Source: Acidimicrobiales bacterium (lineage in GTDB: Bacteria; Actinomycetota; Acidimicrobiia; Acidimicrobiales; JAKAVM01). Taken from it: a DNA stretch of 38,983 nt. The stretch covers positions 1 through 38,983 of the forward strand of contig DAIDHF010000022.1 of the NCBI GenBank assembly GCA_027452005.1, given 5' to 3'. Of the stretch, positions 15,395-24,079 are shown in pieces (positions within the stretch are counted from its first letter, which is position 1; each line of letters opens with the position of its first letter). The notes beneath the pieces are model-generated. The model ran no database searches and was not told where the DNA came from. It worked only from the letters and a program-made list of their open reading frames with translations. The position numbers were made by a program, and so were the translations under genes.

Positions 15395-15804
15395 TGGCAA
15401 CCATCTCCGATGCTCGAATAATAGAACTACCGAAGATCGGTGATAATCGTGGGAATTTGACGTTCATTGAATCGCTATCCCAGATACCATTTGCAATTAA
15501 GCGGATATTCTATCTCTATGATGTACCAGGGGGAGAATCCAGAGCAGGTCACGCAAATAGAAACCTTCAACAACTTATTATTGCCGTATCTGGCAGTTTC
15601 GATGTAATTATTGATGATGGAAGAAGTAGAGAAACCTTTACTTTGAATCGTTCCTACGAAGGTCTTTTTGTACCTGGGATGCTCTGGAGAGAAATTAGAA
15701 ATTTCTCAAACGGTTCGGTTTGTCTGGTGTTGGCAAGCGATTATTATGATCCCAATGACTACTATCGTGTGTACAACGACTATTTAGCCAGTCTCGTTGA
15801 ATAG
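15394..15804 (+). CDS. dTDP-sugar 3,4-ketoisomerase (FdtA/QdtA-like, WxcM cupin)
   Basis: The 136-residue single-domain cupin matches the FdtA/QdtA family in length and pattern. DNRGNLTFIES is near residue 20. RAGHANRNLQQLIIAVSGSFDVIIDDG corresponds to the family's H-A-H-x-x-L-x-Q active-site region; one of the two usual His residues is Asn here (GHANR). The YEGLFVPGMLWREIRNFSNGSVCLVLASDYYDPNDY block at the C-terminus is highly characteristic. These enzymes convert dTDP-4-keto-6-deoxyglucose to a 3-keto sugar for amination, which fits the DegT aminotransferase at 10433. RmlA and RmlB, needed for the substrate, are not in the window. FdtA and QdtA cannot be told apart by eye. Confidence 0.85.
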   Translation: MATISDARIIELPKIGDNRGNLTFIESLSQIPFAIKRIFYLYDVPGGESRAGHANRNLQQLIIAVSGSFDVIIDDGRSRETFTLNRSYEGLFVPGMLWREIRNFSNGSVCLVLASDYYDPNDYYRVYNDYLASLVE

Positions 15805-15822
15805 AAAAGAGGGTCTTCCGGC

Positions 15823-16561
15823 ATGAATGTGGGTGCCCTCCGGAGAAGATCAGCCCGAATACGACCTAGTTCCAGCTCCCCGGGGCAGGTAGCAGCTGGC
15901 TCCAAGTCGCCCTCAAGGCTCTCCGCTTCCGCTACGACCGCAAGCGGTGGCCCTTCAGGCTGGCCTCATGCACTCGACAGCTATGAGGCTAGCGACGATG
16001 ATCTAGAGCGAATGGTGAGGAACCCCAAACGCACTGATGCTGACCGCAATCTAAAACAAGAGCGCCAATCCCTTGCTTGAAGCCCAAGCTCATGAGGGTA
16101 GACAGTCGCTCAAAGGCCAACGCCGGTCGAAAGAAACCCTTCAAGTCTTTGCCAACGCTGCAACAAAGATCAAGCAACTGGAAGTTGCTCGCAGCCAGAT
16201 CCCGCCGAAAGTCACACTGGCCGAAGTTCACCCAGACGCCAAACGACTCAATGGAGAGCGCAAGCGTCTCTTCGACGCTATCCGAATGGCTACCTACAAT
16301 GCAGAATCATCACTGGCTCGGATGGTCACACCTCACTACTGCCGAGCTGAAGACGAGGCCAGGACGCTACTTCGAGAAGCCTTCAGGTCTTCAGCCGACC
16401 TCCGGGTGATGGGTAGAGAATTCCACGTCACTATCGGACCCTTGTCATCTCCTCGACGGACTCGGGCGATCGAGGACCTTTGCACAGAACTCAACGCCAC
16501 TCGGACCATCTACCCGGGGACTGAACTAACACTTGTTTACTCAACCAAACCCCAGAGGTGA
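15823..16561 (+). pseudogene. Transposase-like gene remnant
   Basis: The second half, about 16073-16561, reads as the C-terminal end of a transposase-like protein often annotated putative transposase in actinobacteria. It has a coiled region, then RMATYNAESSLARMV and a conserved tail with GPLSSPRRTRAIEDLCTELNAT and a PGTELTLVYS end. The segment before it is in a different frame (through NLKQERQSLA, ending at 16080), so a frameshift lies near 16075. No recognisable catalytic or DNA-binding N-terminus remains. GC content is higher than in the neighbouring glycan genes. Confidence 0.6.
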
Positions 16562-16564
16562 CCC

Positions 16565-17645
16565 CTAAATAATAATCGCACTATGTAAGGAGTCCTGGAA
16601 TCCTTCTTTTGTCCTAAAACCCCTGGCTGCGACTTTGATTGCCTGAATACGAGAATTGATACCCTCAGCTCCAGTGCTGGTGAGGCGATGATCAAAGAAG
16701 TTGAGGATCCCCGTACGGTGGTTCTTGATCATTTTGGCTACTTTCTTTACCGGCTCAAGACGAGACCTGATAGCCCAAGAGTACCAGCTCTCGAAATATT
16801 CCTTGGCCTAGGCCTTGGACTTGTAGGTCCAAAGGTTCCGAAGCATTTCTTTAATCATCCAGGCTCGTGCAGTCTTGTTGACGAGGCTTCGGGTTAGATC
16901 AAAGCTTGCCTTCTTGTCCTCTGGAATCTTCTCCTCGTTGAAGAGCCAGAGATACTTGGATCTAGTTAGTGTACAGTAGCCTTCTCTTAAAAGGAGACGA
17001 TGCTCTTGTTTGCGAACTTCGTTGACAGCGTCGACCATGTGCTTTGCAATGTGGAACCTATCAAGGACGATCTTGGATTCAGGGTCTGGGAGGATTGACC
17101 TAACTGACAGAGAGAACGGCTCGCACATATCCATGCAAACCGCTTCAATGGGTGACTTGTCCTCCTGTGTCTGAGATCTAAAATAGGCATCCAGGCTGGA
17201 CTGTTTCCTATCGTCTTGGAGGTCAAGCACAATCCCTTTTTCGAGGTCACTTACAACAGTGAAGTAACTGTGCCCTTTCTTAGGCTTTCTCATCGACTCC
17301 GATATGGGCAGCCATGGTTGTCTTGCGTCTAAGAAGCCCCCTCGTCACTGCCCGTTCCATTATGTGGTGGGCTTCATCAAAGGACAATTCGAGAATCTCG
17401 GCCGCCTTGGTCTGGTTGCACCGCTCAAGTACGTCAATTGCAAAACGTTCAAAGAGCATCGTGAAGCGGGCATGGGGCTCGGCCCACGGGACCTGGACTT
17501 GGAGCACTCCATGTGTTGCACAGTCAACCCTCGGAATCGAGGCGTGGACGATTGTCTGGAGCTGACAGGTGTCTAGGTGTCGCCAGGACCGTTGTTTGGT
17601 GTGGTCGTTCACCGAGAGAAGTTCACCACATTCGGGGCAAGACAT
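16565..17645 (-). pseudogene. Decayed ISL3-family (IS204/IS1001/IS1096/IS1165) transposase
   Basis: The N-terminal part (17645-17280) begins MSCPECGELLSVNDHTKQRSW, a zinc-ribbon start, and has the ISL3 HTH-like region ending AAHIGVDEKA. A frameshift near 17285 moves to KKGHSYFTVVSDL, continuing through CMDMCEPF and KIVLDRFHIAKHMVDAVNEVRKQE, which are classic ISL3 DDE-domain motifs. An in-frame TAG at 16805-16807 then interrupts the protein; the frame resumes as AKEYFESWYSW and ends with GAEGINSRIQAIKVAARGFR before a TAG at 16565-16567. Two lesions in an otherwise well preserved gene suggest recent inactivation. No matching terminal inverted repeats were found by eye. Confidence 0.88.
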
Positions 17646-18056
17646 CTAAATCCCTCGATTGTGACCAACAAATACATCAACATGACTCTTGGCCATGTCC
17701 CACGTCACATTCAAGACGATCCAAGGTGAAGTAAGTTCGAGCAGGTCCAAATAGAGCTTATTATCATTCTTTACCTCACGACAAGGACAAGTATGACTTC
17801 ACTAAGAACGTCAGTTCTAAGAATCTACCCACACGAATCCTAGTAAGGCCGAAAAGCCTTTCCGGAGAATTAATGAGGTGAGAATACATCAGCAACCAGC
17901 TTACAAAATATTTGTTTTAGTCACTGCAACAAGCTGGGGGTTTGTCCTTATATGAGTCCACCAGGCAGTGTGTAAAAATAGCGCCTAGCGGTTGACTAAG
18001 GCTAACTTGAGACCCGGATTATATAGACGGGATTAAGTCCGCTAGAGGTAAATTGA
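17646..18056. other. Gene-free stretch after the ISL3-like remnant
   Basis: These 411 bases hold no supportable gene. One short hairpin, AAGGC/GCCTT at 17845-17860 with a 6-base loop, is visible, with no U-tract after it. The region separates the mobile-element zone from the TylF-like gene, whose 3' end faces it. Confidence 0.4.
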
Positions 18057-18764
18057 CTACGTCTCACTTGCAAAGATTTTGTGAATCATGTGCTGAGTGT
18101 CGTCAAGACGTTCAATCAACCAGTTTGTGTTTTTGACGAATTCGTCAACGGCCTTTCTACAACCGGACCAATAACCATAATCGTCAATAATTATGAAACC
18201 TCCATCGACAACCCTTTCAAACAGGCACTCCAAGCAAGTTTTTGTAGATTCATACCAGTCTCCGTCAAGATGTAGCAGTGAGATTTTTCCAATTCTAGTT
18301 TTGTAAGTTGGTAAGGTGTTTTCAAACCAGCCACGTACGGCCGTAACATTCTTACCTTGATTAGGGAAGTGCCGTAAGAACTTATTGAATTCATCAAAAG
18401 ACGCTTCAAAATCACCCTTTTGTCCGAGTCTTCCGGATATATCTATATCAAATTCACTGCTACTCGGACAGCCTTCCCAGGAATCAAAAAGCCAAATTGG
18501 CTTATTTCTTAATCTACTCGCGAGCACAAATGCGCTTCCCCCTTTGTACGTTCCACATTCAACTACCGCTCCATCAAGGCTAGAAACCTCAGCTGCTATA
18601 TCCCACAATCGAGCAAGCCTTGACGCTGGCATTAGCGTTCTGGCCCCCCCTACCCAAATAGCCCTAAATTTGCGGGGATTCCAAAAAGCCGAGCCAGGTA
18701 CTTGTCTTAGATTGTTCAGAGTAGTGTTAATATGATTTAGGCGTCTCGAATGTCGAGTCCACAT
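18057..18764 (-). CDS. TylF/MycF-family sugar O-methyltransferase
   Basis: The 235-residue protein fits the TylF (macrocin O-methyltransferase) family. GAVVECGTYKGGSAFVLA (residues 65-82) is the SAM site. ISLLHLDGDWYESTKTCLE (161-179) and GGFIIIDDYGYWSGCRKAVDEF supply the acidic metal ligands (Asp167, Asp169, Asp194/195) seen in MycF-type enzymes. Members methylate sugar hydroxyls on natural products or glycans and are magnesium-dependent. The ATG overlaps the previous gene's stop in TAATG, so translation is probably coupled. It is the last gene of the minus-strand unit starting with the epimerase. Confidence 0.85.
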   Translation of the reverse strand: MWTRHSRRLNHINTTLNNLRQVPGSAFWNPRKFRAIWVGGARTLMPASRLARLWDIAAEVSSLDGAVVECGTYKGGSAFVLASRLRNKPIWLFDSWEGCPSSSEFDIDISGRLGQKGDFEASFDEFNKFLRHFPNQGKNVTAVRGWFENTLPTYKTRIGKISLLHLDGDWYESTKTCLECLFERVVDGGFIIIDDYGYWSGCRKAVDEFVKNTNWLIERLDDTQHMIHKIFASET

Positions 18765-19507
18765 TATTGACTTTTTGTTCGTCGGGCATGGGCAACTGCC
18801 TTGCGAGAATGAAAGCTATCTGGCTCAGCGGCGCTTGCGGCTTTTCGTAATGTTGCAACAATCCATCGATTTTTGTTGTCTCGATCTCTAAGATATCCAA
18901 TTTCAAAGGAATGGAGATCAATTTTGGCTATTAGAGTAGAAAGAGATTCCAATGACCAAATGTGCAAGTGTTCATCTGACTCCCACAAACCATTTGGTGT
19001 CGTAATAAATATACGACCTTCGGGTTTTAGAAAGTTTAGTAGTATTTCAAGCAATAGTTTGGGATCTTGAACGTGCTCAATAACCTCTGATAGAACTATT
19101 GCATCAAAGGTCTCTGAAGGTGAATATTCCTCAATAAGCCCAATGTAGGTATCTACATTTGGAAGGGCTAGGGTTCTTAGTTTTTCAATTGATAGTCTTG
19201 AAATGTCAATCGCGTGAATCTTTGAAACCTTGGGAGACATCAACTTAGTCATACCCCCGTCCCCACAGCCGACTTCTAGAACAGTCCAGTCTTTCTGAAG
19301 ATTTTCAAGAATCCATTTTGCCCTAGGGTGTTCATAGTGACTTTCTTCTTCAAGAAATAGACAGGTGGTAACCCTTGAGTCATAGTGAGCGATATAATCA
19401 TCTCTGGATCCACTTTCTAACAGCGAATTAGCGACTAACGCCCCCGTTTTATATCTTACAAATTGCCCTAAGCGAGTACGAGATACTCGATGCCAAAAAA
19501 TACTCAT
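18764..19507 (-). CDS. SAM-dependent class I methyltransferase
   Basis: The 247-residue protein has WTVLEVGCGDGGMTKLM at residues 74-90, IHAIDIS as motif post-I and FDAIVLSEVIEHVQDP as motif II/IV, a typical Methyltransf_11/23 pattern with the SEVIEHV signature common in glycan loci. The C-terminal 30 residues are basic. It lies between the WecA-like gene (23-base gap) and the TylF-like gene (1-base overlap), so two methyl transfers in the same glycan are likely. The acceptor is unknown. Confidence 0.8.
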   Translation of the reverse strand: MSIFWHRVSRTRLGQFVRYKTGALVANSLLESGSRDDYIAHYDSRVTTCLFLEEESHYEHPRAKWILENLQKDWTVLEVGCGDGGMTKLMSPKVSKIHAIDISRLSIEKLRTLALPNVDTYIGLIEEYSPSETFDAIVLSEVIEHVQDPKLLLEILLNFLKPEGRIFITTPNGLWESDEHLHIWSLESLSTLIAKIDLHSFEIGYLRDRDNKNRWIVATLRKAASAAEPDSFHSRKAVAHARRTKSQ

Positions 19508-19530
19508 AACTCGCAGTTTAGGTAAAGTTT

Positions 19531-20595
19531 TCAGTTTCCGGGATCAATTGGAACAGTAGAAAGTATCTGCTTTTGACGATAAACTAGGTCAGAGATTGAA
19601 GGACGTAGAGCAATGGCCATTATCGCCGCCAAAATGATTGGCCCTAATGCTACCGCTATCCAACTTGAGATCGCGTGAGAAGCACTCAGCCCTGCCAACG
19701 TAGAAAGAGCTAGCTGTGCCCCAATCAGTATCAATGTGGATTTACCTAGGGACATACCTGAGGCCGAAATCCTGTGCGATAGATGATCTTGGCCTCCCTG
19801 GAAAATTGAGCGTCCGTTCGTCACCCTTGCGATAAATACAGTTACGGTATCTGCAATTGGAATTGCCAAATAGAAAAGCGAGATCAGGGCTCCTTGGGGG
19901 GTGTGAAGTCCACCTCCAGACCTAGAAGCTAGTATCACCAAGATCAATCCCAATGGGAGGCTACCCGCATCTCCCATGAAGATCGAAGCGGGCTTCTTGT
20001 TATAAGCCAAAAATCCAACCAGCGCGCCTAATAGGGCGGCAGACGCAATTGCTAGGTCGTGCTGAGCGCGTAGCAATGACTCTATCAGAATCCCCATGCA
20101 CGACGCCCCTACAACACCAGCAGCAAGACCATCTGAATTATCTAGGAGATTTACGCTATTTGGAAGTAAAACAAATAAGATCAGCGTTATACTCAAGTTG
20201 ATCCAGTTAGAGTAAACAAAGTGCATTAGTACACCGGTTGCATTCAAATAGAACCCAACCGTAAAAACCAACACTGCTCCGATTCCTTGAAAAAAAAGTT
20301 TCAAGCTTGGAGGCATGGTGTACTTGTCATCGTAGAGCCCAACTAAAAACAATATGAGAATTGCCGTACCTACAATTGCTGAATGCAGGGTGTCGTGGAA
20401 AATGACAATTGGGATCAGTACAGCGAACAGTATTGCAACGCCGCCAAGATAAGGGGTTGACCTTGAATGTTGCTTGTGACTTGCCGGGTGATCGAGAAAA
20501 TTTGTTTTGACGGCAACTTTGCGACAGATAGGAACACCAATTACGGCCAAAATCGTCGAGATTGAGAAAGATAGAACCCAGTTGATTTGCGTCAT
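19531..20595 (-). CDS. WecA/MraY-family polyprenyl-phosphate sugar-1-phosphate transferase
   Basis: The 354-residue polytopic protein has about ten hydrophobic segments and the family's cytoplasmic motifs: GLYDDKY (about residues 86-92), NSVNLLDNSDGLAAG (145-159), FMGDAGSLPLG (206-216) and GGQDHLSHRI, corresponding to the H-rich loop. It would transfer a sugar-1-phosphate, commonly GlcNAc-1-P, from a UDP-sugar to undecaprenyl phosphate and so start a lipid-linked glycan. WecA, TagO and related types cannot be separated by eye. Together with the Wzm/Wzt genes it suggests ABC-dependent glycan export. It follows the epimerase gene by 15 bases. Confidence 0.85.
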   Translation of the reverse strand: MTQINWVLSFSISTILAVIGVPICRKVAVKTNFLDHPASHKQHSRSTPYLGGVAILFAVLIPIVIFHDTLHSAIVGTAILILFLVGLYDDKYTMPPSLKLFFQGIGAVLVFTVGFYLNATGVLMHFVYSNWINLSITLILFVLLPNSVNLLDNSDGLAAGVVGASCMGILIESLLRAQHDLAIASAALLGALVGFLAYNKKPASIFMGDAGSLPLGLILVILASRSGGGLHTPQGALISLFYLAIPIADTVTVFIARVTNGRSIFQGGQDHLSHRISASGMSLGKSTLILIGAQLALSTLAGLSASHAISSWIAVALGPIILAAIMAIALRPSISDLVYRQKQILSTVPIDPGN

Positions 20596-20610
20596 GTATT
20601 AGCTATCTCG

Positions 20611-21582
20611 TTAAGCCATCATGTCCGCAAGGACACAGTCAACAACTGAATGCATCACATCTTCCAGAGTCTTTGTGGGCGCCCACCCGGTAAAACTTGC
20701 CAGCTTGGAAATGTTCGGGACTCTTCGCGGGATATCTTCAAATCCTGGTCCATAGGCTTCTTCATACGGAACCAGGACAATCGGCGAAGTACTGGAGGTC
20801 ATCTCAATAATCATTCTTGCTGCATCAATTATTGAAATTTCGGTGATTGCTCCAACATTGAATGCTTCTCCTACACAAGCAGAACTATCTAGCATGGATA
20901 GAATTGCAGCCACGGTATCGTCTACATGACAAAAGCAACGGCGTTGACTCCCGTCTCCAAAGACTGTTAGGGGGATTCCGGTAAGTGCTTGTTTGACTAA
21001 TCTTGGAAGTACCATTCCGAAATCGCCTGACTGACGTGGCCCCACAGTATTGAATAATCGAAAAATAACGGTAGGAAGTCCGAATTCCTTACAATAATAG
21101 TGCGCTAAAACTTCATCAGCTGCCTTCGAAAGTGCATAGGTCCACCTAGCAACCGAGGTTGGACCGTACACGAAATCACTGTCCTCGGAGAATATCCCCG
21201 ACGAGTTCTTCCCGTAGACCTCAGAGGTCGATGCGAGCAGGACCTTTGTATTTGTCCGGCAAGCTGCCTCTACAACTACTTCAGTACCTCGAACATTTGT
21301 TTGAAAGGACCTTAGGGTTTGGTCCATTACCAGCTTAACCCCTACGGCAGCCGCCAAATGGATAACTGCGTCTGCCTCTTTAACGAGCGGATCTACCATG
21401 AGCTCGTCAGTTACTGAACCTTCCACAAACCGCAATTTTGGGTTAGAAATAACTCTCTCTAAATTGGTCAAGTTACCAGTAGACAGATCGTCTAGAATAG
21501 TTACTGAGTAACCTAGATCTATGAGTCTTTCTACCAGGTGGGAACCTATAAACCCAGCTCCACCCGTTACCAGAACCTGCAC
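20611..21582 (-). CDS. NAD-dependent nucleotide-sugar epimerase/dehydratase (extended SDR)
   Basis: This 323-residue protein has the Rossmann motif GGAGFIG at residues 7-13, the catalytic segment ASTSEVYGKN and the Y-x3-K pair in TYALSKAADE (Tyr149, Lys153). The substrate region includes FRLFNTVGPRQSGDFGM and RRCFCHVDDTV. The overall pattern is closest to UDP-glucose 4-epimerase/UDP-glucuronate decarboxylase relatives; the exact reaction is not clear. It is the first gene of the minus-strand unit and is divergent from the exporter operon at 21832, so the 249-base gap between them should hold both promoters. Confidence 0.8.
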   Translation of the reverse strand: MQVLVTGGAGFIGSHLVERLIDLGYSVTILDDLSTGNLTNLERVISNPKLRFVEGSVTDELMVDPLVKEADAVIHLAAAVGVKLVMDQTLRSFQTNVRGTEVVVEAACRTNTKVLLASTSEVYGKNSSGIFSEDSDFVYGPTSVARWTYALSKAADEVLAHYYCKEFGLPTVIFRLFNTVGPRQSGDFGMVLPRLVKQALTGIPLTVFGDGSQRRCFCHVDDTVAAILSMLDSSACVGEAFNVGAITEISIIDAARMIIEMTSSTSPIVLVPYEEAYGPGFEDIPRRVPNISKLASFTGWAPTKTLEDVMHSVVDCVLADMMA

Positions 21583-21831
21583 TCAACGCCTTCCATAGTC
21601 ATTCGGCTAAAACTTGTTGAAAGCCGACAAAATTCCCTTCCAATTACTCCCTCAAGAGTATCATTGATGGACTATCGACACATTTTGCTGGATTCTTGAA
21701 GTCAAAACTATACCAATCTTTGGTATTTCTTCCTCCTCAAAATTACGCTCGGAATACGACGGGAGTTAGTGTGGCCGACTCAATCGCAATATGCTTGGAT
21801 AATCCGCAATAGCTAAAAAACGACTTGCATC

Positions 21832-23064
21832 TTGATCGCCCCAGTTGGATTATCCGGGAAGGCTAGCGATATCCGTAAAATTTTCTACATCTCCTACGAC
21901 GGACTTCTCGACCCTTTAGGTCAGTCTCAAATCCTACCTATTGTAACTGGCATTGCAGACTCGAAAACCGATGTGCACTTGATCACCTTTGAAAAGCCTG
22001 AACGATGGGCTCAAACACAAGAGCGATACCTAACTGCAGCTCAACTGACTACTCACAACATTTCTTGGATTCCGCTTCGCTACCACAAACGGCTTAGCTT
22101 ACTTGCGACTCTCTGGGATCTCCTTCGACTAGGTTTAGTGTTGCTCAAATTCGCTATACGAGGCGAAATTGATCTAATACATTGTCGATCGTACCCACCA
22201 ACCTTAGTAGCGCTTTGTTTCAAAAAGCTCTTTCGTATTCGTTATATCTTTGACATGAGAGCTCTATACTGTGACGAAAGAGTTGATTCGGGGCTTTGGA
22301 TGGCCTCGTCAATCTCCTATCGTATTGCAAAATTCTGTGAGCGAAAGATGCTCGTCAACGCCCATAAAATCGTAACGCTAACAGAGGCAAGTATTCCTGT
22401 GATTCAAGAGATAGCTCACCAAGATAATACATTGAGTCCGATAGTAATTCCAACAACGGTACCCCTTGATAAATTTGTTCCACGCTTTGAAATAGGTCAC
22501 GATTTCCCAGTGTTGGCATACTTTGGCTCTTATGGTGGAGGATATCTAATTGAGGAAATCATCAAGTTCGGGTTAGTGTTCCTAAAAGAGATTCACAATT
22601 CCAAATTATTGTTTCTCATCAACAATATGAATTCTCATTTGATTACCGACACTTTCGATAGACTCACAGGTAATTCAAACTTAGAGCGAAATAGAGTTGA
22701 GGTAGATTCCGTACCTTATGTCGACATCCCCAATCGTCTTTCTGGAGCTCTGGCAACTATTTCATTTGTCAATCCTACGCCTTCCAGGGTAGCAATGGCC
22801 CCTACCAAAGTCTCTGAGTCACTTTCCCTTGGAATGCCTGTGATCGTAAATGCTGGAATTGGCGATTTAGTCGAAATCGTAAATTCGTCCAAGGTTGGAA
22901 TTGTGAGTAGTCCATTTAGTCGAAATAACTGGACCACAGATGTTCACTCAATCTATACGCTTGGAACTTCCAAAGAGTGCAGGATTAGATGTCGAAAAGT
23001 TGCAGAAACCCTATTTTCGGCTGACAGTGCCGTCAACAAGTACCTTGAGCTCTATAACTCCTAA
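21832..23064 (+). CDS. Family 4 (GT-B) glycosyltransferase
   Basis: The 410-residue protein begins with IFYISYDGLLDPLGQSQILP and contains IHCRSYPPTLVAL, FDMRALYCDERVDSG and a C-terminal lobe with APTKVSESLSLGMPVIVNAGIGDLVE, a GT4 nucleotide-sugar-binding region. Enzymes with this DPLGQSQ start are common in capsule and exopolysaccharide loci. TTG at 21832 is the nearest start to the upstream boundary, without a strong ribosome binding site; translation could begin somewhat later. It is the first gene of the plus-strand unit with the exporter. Confidence 0.85.
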   Translation: MIAPVGLSGKASDIRKIFYISYDGLLDPLGQSQILPIVTGIADSKTDVHLITFEKPERWAQTQERYLTAAQLTTHNISWIPLRYHKRLSLLATLWDLLRLGLVLLKFAIRGEIDLIHCRSYPPTLVALCFKKLFRIRYIFDMRALYCDERVDSGLWMASSISYRIAKFCERKMLVNAHKIVTLTEASIPVIQEIAHQDNTLSPIVIPTTVPLDKFVPRFEIGHDFPVLAYFGSYGGGYLIEEIIKFGLVFLKEIHNSKLLFLINNMNSHLITDTFDRLTGNSNLERNRVEVDSVPYVDIPNRLSGALATISFVNPTPSRVAMAPTKVSESLSLGMPVIVNAGIGDLVEIVNSSKVGIVSSPFSRNNWTTDVHSIYTLGTSKECRIRCRKVAETLFSADSAVNKYLELYNS

Positions 23065-23224
23065 AGAATGCACTCTAAAGTGGTGTGTACTCACTGGACT
23101 CAATTTCTAGTTAAATAACCAAGGTTTTATTCTCCGAAATGGCTGCACATGATTTGCAAGTTATTTCAAAAGTACGAATTCTAGGATAAGATCCTTTCAA
23201 AGTAAGTATGAAAATAAGAGCAAA

Positions 23225-24079
23225 ATGACTGACATTGTAGACCAACCGTTAGGACCGCCGCGTGAACTTAGATTTCGACGGAAGTTGAGTTTCCGGGTTT
23301 ACGTATCTGAGTTGCTCGGTGCAAAAGGGCTACTTCGAGCACTATCAGAAAGAGAAATTCGAGTTAGATATAAGCAAGCGTATCTAGGCATAGCTTGGTC
23401 ACTACTATCTCCAACAGTGCTAATGGTAGTTTTCACCGTTTTATCCGCACACAGCATAATCAATATCAGTACCCATGGTAAGCCAGCATACCTCTTTGCA
23501 TATGCAGGATTGATTCCGTGGACATTTTTCACGAATGCAGTCTCTCAAGGTGGTATGAGCTTAGTTTCAAACCTGTACTTGGTAAACAAGATCTACTGCC
23601 CAAGAGAAGTATTTCCCTTATCGTACATAATAGTTTCCTGTATTGATGGCCTTATCTCAAGTTTGCTCTTGATTGTACTATTTGCGATTGGACATACCCT
23701 ACCTTCTGAAACAATCTATTGGCTGCCAATATTATTTGTCTTTGAGTTAATCTTTACAATTGCGGTAGTTGTTACAACATCAATCTTGGTTGTGTATATG
23801 CGAGATTTACGCCACCTAATTCCAATTGTCATTCAATTTGGCCTTTTTGCCACCCCTGTTATGTATTCAATAACAACACTTTCTCCAAGTATTCGAGGTG
23901 TATATTCGATATTGAATCCGCTTGGTCCCATTATTGATAGCATGCGTCAGGCTTTACTTTTCAACCAGGGACCTGAATGGAATCTGCTCGCATTTGCGAT
24001 TCCATCATCTTTGCTTTACTTGGTAATCGGATACATAATTTTCAAGAAACTAGAGGTTCGGGTTGCTGATGTCGCCTAG
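23225..24079 (+). CDS. ABC-2 type polysaccharide exporter permease (Wzm-like)
   Basis: The 284-residue protein has a cytoplasmic N-terminal part with LSEREIRVRYKQAYLGIAWSLLSPT, highly characteristic of the TagG/Wzm family, and about six membrane segments. It also has the conserved LIPWTFFTNAVSQGG stretch and a late ATPVMYSI segment. It would form the membrane channel for a lipid-linked glycan. A ribosome binding site AAGAG precedes the ATG at 23225. It overlaps the ATPase gene by 11 bases, so both subunits are co-translated. The 160-base gap upstream could carry an internal promoter. Confidence 0.92.
   Translation: MTDIVDQPLGPPRELRFRRKLSFRVYVSELLGAKGLLRALSEREIRVRYKQAYLGIAWSLLSPTVLMVVFTVLSAHSIINISTHGKPAYLFAYAGLIPWTFFTNAVSQGGMSLVSNLYLVNKIYCPREVFPLSYIIVSCIDGLISSLLLIVLFAIGHTLPSETIYWLPILFVFELIFTIAVVVTTSILVVYMRDLRHLIPIVIQFGLFATPVMYSITTLSPSIRGVYSILNPLGPIIDSMRQALLFNQGPEWNLLAFAIPSSLLYLVIGYIIFKKLEVRVADVA

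Noticed and set aside
21685-21714. TTGCTG with TATACC 18 bases later as a promoter for the exporter operon
   Set aside because: Both elements are weak matches and such pairs occur by chance in AT-rich spacers, so it is not listed as a feature.
24063-24068. TTG at 24063 as the start of the Wzt-like ATPase
   Set aside because: An in-frame ATG six bases downstream still overlaps the permease gene and fits the family's N-terminus better.
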